Assembly: GCA_900660155.1 (NCBI GenBank)
Contig: CABFPE010000301.1
Location: forward strand, 782,472 to 846,471
DNA from: Hofstenia miamia
Lineage: Eukaryota; Xenacoelomorpha; Acoela; Hofsteniidae
Reading direction: 5' to 3'
DNA: 64,000 nucleotides
A program made the translations under genes and the position numbers. The notes beneath the pieces were generated by a model, which did no database searches, had not been told where the DNA came from, and saw only the letters and a list, made by a program, of their open reading frames with translations. The stretch's first letter is position 1. Every line of letters begins with the position of its first letter. Shown here piece by piece: positions 51,801 to 61,627 of the stretch.

Positions 51801-53011
51801 ACAGGAATGTAGTTAAGTTTTTCAACCGTGCCCATCAGTATTAATTTCCTAATTCAATTACTCTTATCTACAAATCTAGTAATGTCTTTTTTTTAATAAG
51901 TTTACTGTCTATGTTCTAAAATTTGCTTGAGAAAAATCTCATTAAAATTGGGAAAGTTGTAAATTAAGTTGTTTGAGCGTTACATTGCTTTTAACACGAT
52001 TCAGGCTCCACTATGTTCAAACCTTGAAAACTTTTTGCAACTTTTTCTAACTCTATTAGACTGAATGTGTTAAAAAATTATAAAAAATCAAAATTATACG
52101 ATTAATTAATGTTATTGAGACAAAATCCCAAGCTTTGATTTCTATGTTTTCAAAGTATTAGTTCAGAAAGGTTATTTACGTCTACGCTAAAAAAATCTAT
52201 GCTATTCAGTTTGTTTATGCAGCGCATCCTCGATTATCCATTACTCAATTATGCGTTTTTCGATAATCCGGCTGCTATGCTAACCTCCATTTTATCCGCC
52301 AATATAGGCTAACTGACTTTGCAAAGCTATAGATAGTTGTACCCGTACAGTTTTTTTACGGTGATAATACATGTCAGGTTCTGAACTGAACAAGCGCTAA
52401 ATAATGCGCCAAAAATCGGAATTTCAGTTTTTGCATTTCCATGCTTATTATTCTTAATTGTGTATTATTGAGGGCTAGATTTCATAGATATATACAATTT
52501 TGACTATGCGTCCCATTTTCCGCAGTCGTCCACTTAGTAAGGGCCGGATAATCAAGGATTCACTATAATAAAATAAGTGTTTACTGACTAGTGTAAAAAT
52601 TTGTATTAAATTATATTTTATAAAATGTCGTATTTAGCCTGATTTCTGTTTTAATAAACCTCTTTAATAAACATTGACCAATGTAAATACTCACGTAGTA
52701 AAAGTGTTAAAAATGATAAATTTCCTTTGCCTTTTTTAATGATGTCATCAAAATCATTGGCAAATAAATTAAATTGATGAATTAAAATTGATTTGCATGA
52801 TTCACTACGTGACCATACCAGATAGCTTTAGCAGTTTTCGTACAAAATTTCTTAAAAGTGCTTTGTAGATTATTAGTGAACAATTGAAGAACCCAGAACA
52901 TTCTACTGGGCTGCAATTAGAGGAAAACATATTTCTAATTAGTAAGCTCTATTATTGAATTACTTTAAGAATCGAATGAAATCTACTTTCTTCGGATTAA
53001 TTTGGCTAAGA

Positions 53012-53053
<42 letters not shown>

Positions 53054-54035
53054 AGATTTATTCGAAATATACGCATGAAATCTAATTTGCTATATATTTT
53101 TATTGCACTTTTAGAGACATTCATTTTTGAAACATTTGCAATTTAATTTCATTATTATATTGGTTCATCTATGCTGTAGAATTTGATCGCTAATCGTTTG
53201 CAAACGAGTGGCTGATTGGTTGTCGCATTCCACTTCACGGCTTGCTTTTACTGCATGACGCAAGTTAAAAGTGATGACGTAATAATTGTCGAAATGTTCT
53301 TGGAGTATTTAATTTAGCAATGCTACTTATTGTTCAATTCAAAACATTAATACATAATGTTTCATTGATTCATATTTTATTGAGCTATTTTTGCTCCTCA
53401 CGCTTGAGTGAATTACATGAAAAGTTTCGTCAATGTTACTTTTGTATATACATAATTTCATTTAAACTGACTATTACAGTGATACATTATGTTATTGATT
53501 ATATATATGCTGGACCTGTTAAGTCCGTAAACGGTAAATGACTTACAATTGTTGAAGTATAAACCTTAGGACTCAAAATTCATAGATTTCCAAGAAAATT
53601 TTTATAGGTCAAAATGGCATCAGAAATATTCAATATATTGAGAAAAGTATCTAACATGTATATATAGAAACAACCGTTTTACCATTGTCGAGAAATGATT
53701 TTGAGCACAACAACGCCTAAAACCCTTTGTCATGTGTAAGACTGTTTTACAAGAAAACATACATTTTAAAAGTAAGGATCAAGTTTTTTCATGAAATCAT
53801 ACCAAAGAATATGGATCGAGATTATGTTCGATGCAATTACATTCTAATGTGCGCATATACATACACTATCTTAAATTTTACTTCGAAAATGCAAAAACAA
53901 TAAAAATATCAGTTTTACATTATTTTTCATGGTGCCTTTGTTTTTTAAGGAAAATGTGGAAATCTTTATTTTGTAAAGTAAAATAATTCCCATCACTATT
54001 TTATTTTATTAATGTATATGTATATGCATATGCAT

Positions 54036-54107
<72 letters not shown>

Positions 54108-57100
54108 TGGTCTGATATAAAAAAATTAAAGATAATTGGTCATTTGTAATTTTGTCTTTAATTAATAATTTAATCATTTCTGTGTCTTTTATCTAAAAAT
54201 ATGAGTTTACTTCGCTAAATGCATTTTCATTCAATTATACTACGTAGAACACTAAATTAATTCAATATGACTTTGAGAAATGCTCTTTACTTGTTTAACT
54301 TATTTAATTCAACCTTGAATTACTTCGTCTTATTTTAGAGCAATAATGACATTCTCCGATTCCATTTTTTTCATTGAACTTTATGAGAAACTATGTCAAA
54401 GCTAAGAAATCCATCAATTTCGACCTTTACGAATTAACTTGATTTACTAATGATCCCGCAATTGGATTTTATATACCGTTGGAATTTTAACTTTTCAAAG
54501 TGACCTGAAAATCCTTGAATTTAAATTTTAAAATGTTTTTCCTTCCATCATTGTGCCAATAGGCGTGAGAATTTTAGTAATATATTTTTTGTGATGGCAA
54601 TTCTAACAGATGTTGACGTCATTGAGATCCGGGTATTGACTTTATTTTCTAAGTGGAAGTATTTTGTTTTGGAGCACTTTAATTAGCGTTTGTATTCCAG
54701 ACGATTAATTACGACCGCGTCTATTGCACGCTTAGGTGACGCTCGGTAGCTGTACTCCAAATTGTTCGCTCTAATGCCTTCCACTCGAGTATTGATAATT
54801 GATTTGCATTCAGCTTTAAGTGCTGTCAAAATTTAGTCATTCCCAAATTATACGGTAAGACAATTAGGCTTTTAGACGAACAGCTTCCTGCATTTGTCTA
54901 TACCTCCTAGTCTTTGACTTAATTACACTCTTAACCTTCATGGCGTTTAGCTTAATGTTTTTACCTATCCTTATTTCACTGAGGTCCTTAAAGATAGTCC
55001 CACTAATATGTACACATTTGATTATCCTATAGTAAAAGATCAGATGTAATGAATTGATAAGGAATTGGTTCCGAAACCTTGCGTGCCTATTTAATATAAT
55101 AATTTCATGTATCATTACATTTATTACATTTAACATTAGAAAGTACGAGCGGTCAAATTTGACCGCACATCTTAAATGCATTTGTAATGCCTCATGTAAT
55201 GAGAATTTAAAAAGAAAAACAGCTTATTTAGTTCTTCTGACACTTTTTTTCATATGCTTTGTTTTCGTTAGTTGTACTTGAATGCGGCAATTCTGGCAAC
55301 GGCATGAATTTAAGATATGGAATCATTGGACTTTCTAGTGTTACATGGTTTAATTGTGACGTAGACAGCATTCAAGGGAAAGCATTTAATTCTTAAAATG
55401 TGATTGGTTCGTTTGCTACCCAACCCAAACCTTGAATACTACTAGGACTATTTCTATAAATGAAGAAATTTGAACCACGGGTTTAAAAGTATTGTTCATT
55501 TTTCGTCCAAAATTGCAAATATTACTTTGGGTCCACATGAGTCAATGGCACCAGAATGTATCATGGTACGAGATGGAGGCCAAATCTGGGACTAATAAAT
55601 TCTGGTATTGCGGGATCCTAACATACAACATTGCTTAGAGGAAATCTTTACGATCTACTTATATTGTTATTGTTAGTATGCGTTTTGTTTAAATCACTAG
55701 ATTTGGTATGACTGATTAGAAATTTCCACTTGTGAACTAATAAAGAATACACGATATTTGATATTGAATGAGAGAAATGAGAGCAAGGATACTATGTAAC
55801 ATTACTTTTGACAGAATGATGCTTATCAATATAGATTAATGTTCACAATGGCCAATTATTTCATTGATAATGGTAACCGGCTTCATCAAGATTTAATATT
55901 TCGAAAAAACAATCAATAGTAGGAACATTGACTCCCAACAAATGAACTAAAGAGTTGTACGTGAAATAGTTTTCTATATGATGAAGATGATTAAGATATT
56001 TGACTTCACATGCAACTTAGGTTTCATAGACTATTCACGCCCCGAGATTAGGTTATTTTCAATTACTGCTCTTCAGTAATTGAAGATTTTCCTTACAGCA
56101 TTACTTTATCATGTAGCTTCATTTTAGGGATGAATGTTTTCTGCTTTTTGCCATAAAAATGCTTCCGATTCTATATTTTGGTTATTGTTGTTAAACGGTT
56201 TAAGGTGTTTGCTAATCGTATTAATATTCTTACTAGATTTATGTAAGGTTTTTACATTTAGCCAAAGCTGTCCCTTGGATACTGATGAATGTTATTTGTT
56301 ACTGATTTCGACATATTTACATACAAATATATAGATTTCCAGTAAAATAATCGAAAAAATTCCATTAAATTTTTCTCGCTATTTGCAATTAGTTAACCTT
56401 TTCATGCAGCCGGTAGCCATGTGCATCAAGCAGGCTGAGTTATGCGGCGGGGAACAATCAATGAATTTTAACTTTCATCATCTGTGCTCCCTCTTTGATA
56501 AGTTGATGCGTTTGCACATAAATTGACGTGTATTGAGTACTAAGTTACCGTTTAATTTATTGATTTATGTGAGTCTTTCGGCATAGACTGCCAACTGCGG
56601 CAGAAGACTCGCCTGCAAATTTCTGAAGAGCAGTCTAAATTTCTCTTATGAAAGAATCAACTGTTGTATATTTGAAAGTGATACAAAATTCTGAAATGTT
56701 TACTACATTTGTGATGGTAAGAAAACGTCTCGGCATTGAATACAATTAAGAAGTCCTATTTTTTATAATTTTAACGTCCATTTTTTAACACAGTTGTGAT
56801 ACTGCAATGTGATTATTTACGATCGCATCATTTTATATTTTTTGCAGTTTGGTTTTATTTGGAAATCAACCGCTTCACTTCTTTCAGTTACAGTGGTCTT
56901 TGAGTGAGAATTCTTAAAATAACAAAATGGTAATTCGGTTTAAGAATGCATTTTATCCATTTTCAAATGAAGTCGTCATCCAACTTTCTATGTAAGTGCG
57001 TGTTATTATTTGAAGTGCGTGTTTTAATATTTCAGGAAATTCAACATTTCCTTGTGCTGATGGCTCTTAAACCAATTCCCTCCAAACTTACATTGCAGTC

Positions 57101-60100
57101 GTCGCCAGCTGCGATGTCTTTTTCGATGAGCATGTCAAGTGTTAAAAATCGAACTACGAAATATTTCTTGTCAAATAGCATTTGAATTTTTTTAAGAAAA
57201 TCGATGTCGGATTTCTGGTTTCGTTTTTTGTAAACTAGTACATCTGAGTAAGTCTTGGGAGTTGATTTTTGAGCACTCTAGGACATGGAGAGAGTAGAGG
57301 TATGTGCCGCTGGTTTTTACACTATATAGTTATTTTTTACCGCGGCGGCGGCCACTCACCCTTTTCATTAAAAACGAAGTCCACTTGCACTATCCATTGT
57401 GTGAGTAAAATATATTTGACCCATTGTAATTTTGGCAGCAACTATTAAATTCAGGAAATTGGCGGTGGATAGTTTAGATTCCTGATGCTTAATATCAATC
57501 TAGCGGCACTCCAAACTGTCGACACCAGCAAAAATGGCAAGATTTTGGCCGTAAAACAAGTATTTTGTAATTTTTGCTCTGCCCAGCTGTTGCCAGGCTA
57601 GGCATGAAATCTAGCTGCGGCGGTGACTTCTGCGGCTGGCACACACCTCTAATAGAGTCATCCACAGATTTCAAACCACTAATCAATGTTTTGTTATAAC
57701 AATCACCGTAGAAAGGCCAACCGTACAGTTACAATTGTAATATTATTGAAAAGGTGGGGGTTTTGTGATGCATATTAGTTACTCTTTCCAATAAAACAAC
57801 AGGTTGATCTTTGTCAAAGTTTACTGAAGAAAAGTTAAAGTTCATTGAATGGAATCTGCCAAAAGATCTCCTAGAAAAGCTTTCTTATTTCTTTCGCAAA
57901 TTTCTAAAAAATGTAACCTGGTTTAATTCTTAGAATATTGTTGCAAAATTCTATGAATCCATGAAGTATGTTACAGACTTAGTGATCACGTGATGGCTGC
58001 TAAAGCAATTATTTAGCACTATGTCTGCAACTATTGATCTTCATTGGTAAATTTCGTTTATGTTAGTAGTGACCAGTTAAGATAACAAGTTGTTTATTAT
58101 TCTTTTCATTACAATCTTAGAACAGATCTATACGCTGAATCAGAGTTGGAATTGGATCGTATCTCGGATCGGATCTATATTTTGAGAGAAAATTTCGGAC
58201 CTGAACAACTTATAAAACTGGTGACGAACATTTCAAATATGAAATTGCATTTTAACCATCACATAAAAATAAAATTGCCAGTCAACCAAAAACATTTGTT
58301 TGTATAAACTTGCAAATGGAAAAGCAGAAAAAACCCAGAGAAGCAAGTGGAATACCTAAGTAGCTGCAAACACTGCCAAAATTTAATGGTACTAATATAA
58401 TTTGGGATGCTCTTCAATAAAAAATTTTCATGTAAGATGCACTATAAGCAACTTGCTATGTCAAGATCAATTTAGTTTTCAGAAGGTTCGTGATTATTAT
58501 AATCACTAAAATACAAAAATTTTTATAGGCAGAACAATAATAGGGTATTAATTTATCTAATGTTGCTTTTATTTACTACAATTTCTTAATGCTTTGCAAT
58601 TTAAGTTTTGTTCTTTACTTGTGCAATTCTTGTTTTCATCACCTTAGCTGCAATTTTGAAGTAAATTTTATCTTGTTGTTTGAAACAACTTCAATTCGCA
58701 ATTCATAGTAACATTGCAAATTGGTGATTTTGGTTTTGAACATAATGAAATTAATAGGGCTAAATATCATAAGAAGCTCAACTATTTAAACTATAAATAT
58801 ATTATGATTATGGTAAATGCCAATTTTAGGAATTAAATTACTACAAAGCTTAAAAATAAGCAAAATAAATGAATTTGTTGGAGTTTTCGCAGAGCAATTA
58901 TCAATTTCCACTCATAATCAAAGTCGAGCAATCTATTTCAAACATAGATGGACATTGGACGAAAATCGAGGGCCACCCCCAGCCGAAATCCGGGTGGGCC
59001 CATTTAAACCATAGCCCTTTTCGGCCCATTTTATGATCAATGACAAAATCATTTCTTGAATTTTTTGGTTTGCTTGACCAAAATCGACTGCATTAGATTG
59101 TAGTACTAGAAGGGCATTTCATGCTATTGTAATACGTCAAAATGTAGCATTGATTTTTCAACAGATTGCTTCTAGGTTATTCAGAATTCATTACATTTGA
59201 GATGATTTGCATGCACTATTGCGCAAGTCGTCCCTTTTTTCTAGTACCTCGGTCGACCCAGTCCTCCCCGGTATATCGTATATGCCCATTTTTGATCTGA
59301 AGACAGTGTTGAAGGACTTAAAATTTTCCATTCGTATCGGAAAAAACATAAATATATTTTACGTCCAAGCTTATTTACTGTTGGAATACTTATTTATATT
59401 CGGATACGCTTCGGATCGAGAACTAAAATTCTTTTAAAATTCGGATCGGATCCTAATCATGAAGAATGTGATCCGATGGAATCATAAAATTTTGGATCCG
59501 ATTCCATCTCTGCCCTGAATTGTGGCGCATCACCGGTTTTCGAAAATTTGAAAAAACTTAAATATATGCGGCTTATCCTAACTATTTCTTTATTTACTAG
59601 GTATTTTGTTTGCCACTGACATTTACTTTGCGGTTAGCTGATATGGTTTACTTGACGTCATTTTATTTAATTAACCACGCCCCCATTTCATCGTTGTTAG
59701 AATTACGGAACTTAATTGTTAATACGAAATCACCATTTGGTTTCAAAAGCGCATTTACTCATATTTAAGATTTAATACAAATCTACCATCAGAATAGGTT
59801 ATCTAAAACTTTTGAATGGCGTTTTGGAGGAACCAACTTCGGTTTTTACATCAACGTGCGGTAAACCATTTGAATAAGTTTTTGATTTACGGTGAAATTT
59901 GATTTAAATAAAGCGAAGTTGAGCAAAGATTTATTTACATGAAGGAATTCCTTGTCGTTTTGTTATAAATAACACTCGTGATTACTGACAGGCTGTAATT
60001 TATCGACTTCGGAAATTACTTCCTGTCAGCGTTTAATTGATCGGCTGCTTGATTATAAAGACATCCTCGCTTAATCAGACGTCGTTTATCAAATGGAATC

Positions 60101-61592
60101 CTGCCCAGTAGAAGTAGTTGATGTGCTTTGCCATTTACATGCAGACCTCAGATCGCTCTCTTGCCAATTCACTCTTTGATTCATTAATTTTTGCAGTTGA
60201 GCTGAACGTTTGGAAAGCAAAAGACATTATTATGTGAGAGGTCACCTCCATTCTCCAAGCTCACCTCTCAAACAGTGTAGGATTTACTATGACAGGCTAA
60301 CAATCCCTGAATATCAATTGAGATAGTTGCCAGAAATATATATATTTTCTTCTGCATTGTAAGCCAAGAGTTTGGGAGTTCTTTATCCTCGAATTTTAGT
60401 TTGCATTGAAAAGATGTTTTTTCATATTCAAATTCTGTAAATTAAAAACTATAAGCTATTCAATAACTGTACAAATTTCACACATTAGTGTATTGAACTC
60501 TTATCTAATGTTTATTGGGATTATACTTTCTCTGTTCCACATTTATTTCGTATAGAAATTTACATATTTTGTTGACTAGCTAACCTATATGCACTATAGG
60601 CTTTGTTGAATAATTTTACTTTAAGCAATTTACAAAGTTCAATAAAAACTGCACGACGCTGCTGAATAAACTTGTCTTTAAAATGTTGGATATATCTCCG
60701 TCCTATGTCACGGAACACCCACAATTTCTGTTAAATTTTTGTTTCCTGATATAAAGGAATTGTTTTATGGATTTTAACACTTTTGGTTAACTTTGGTCTT
60801 CAACTCACTATGGCGAGTATCATTCAAATTGAACATTTCTCAAATCATCTAAAAATACAATTACTTAAACAGTGCATAGAAGCATGTTCATTTAAAAATT
60901 CTATATTTACGTTAACCCTCAATTAACTGAACTGTCAAGATAAAAATGATCTACATTCATAAATATTAGGCTTTTTTATAGCACACAAAGGTTATCTCAA
61001 TTTTATAATGTTCCGGTTGGACCAATTTAAAGATTTTTGAACATAATTGCCGGCTCTCAATTGCAAAGAAACTTTAATCGCAAATTTAAACGCTAATATT
61101 GTACCAAGTTTCTCCATTAAAATGCCAGAGTCCGCAAAATTGAATAAAAAGGAATATAATTGTTTATTATAATTGGTGATTGACATCCTCTCAAAATATT
61201 TAACCGGACCTAATTTTTTCTGTAGCTTACGCTACAAAGCATTGAGTTTTCCGACTTTACCCGACTTACCAAAAAATTAACGATACTTGCACTGTATTGT
61301 ATGCAGATGCAATTACTACACAATTAACAGGAAGTTGACTACCTTGCATGGACCAATTTATTTGTTCTTTCATGTTTATTTATTTAAAAATGGGTGGAAC
61401 TTATATGTTTTATATCAAAAGTTTAATCAATACTCGATATTATTATCCAGCATGGCATAGTCGTCTCGACCCGATTTATTCGCCGACACCTGACCCGAAA
61501 TCGGTTCGGGGGAAATAGGGTACCCGATGTCATCCTTGATTAGAATCTGCCAGATGGTNATTATTATAAACTTTTGTCAGCTACTGTATATA

Positions 61593-61627
<35 letters not shown>

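Larger units (their letters stand above)
46882..52216. other. Intron 9, first part
   Basis: No exon or known protein. 47300-47480 carries GGCCC-type words reminiscent of a dispersed repeat. 48810-48911 is a 102-N gap between two poly-C runs. 50410-50648 and 50706-50944 are an assembly-type repeat. Confidence 0.5.
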
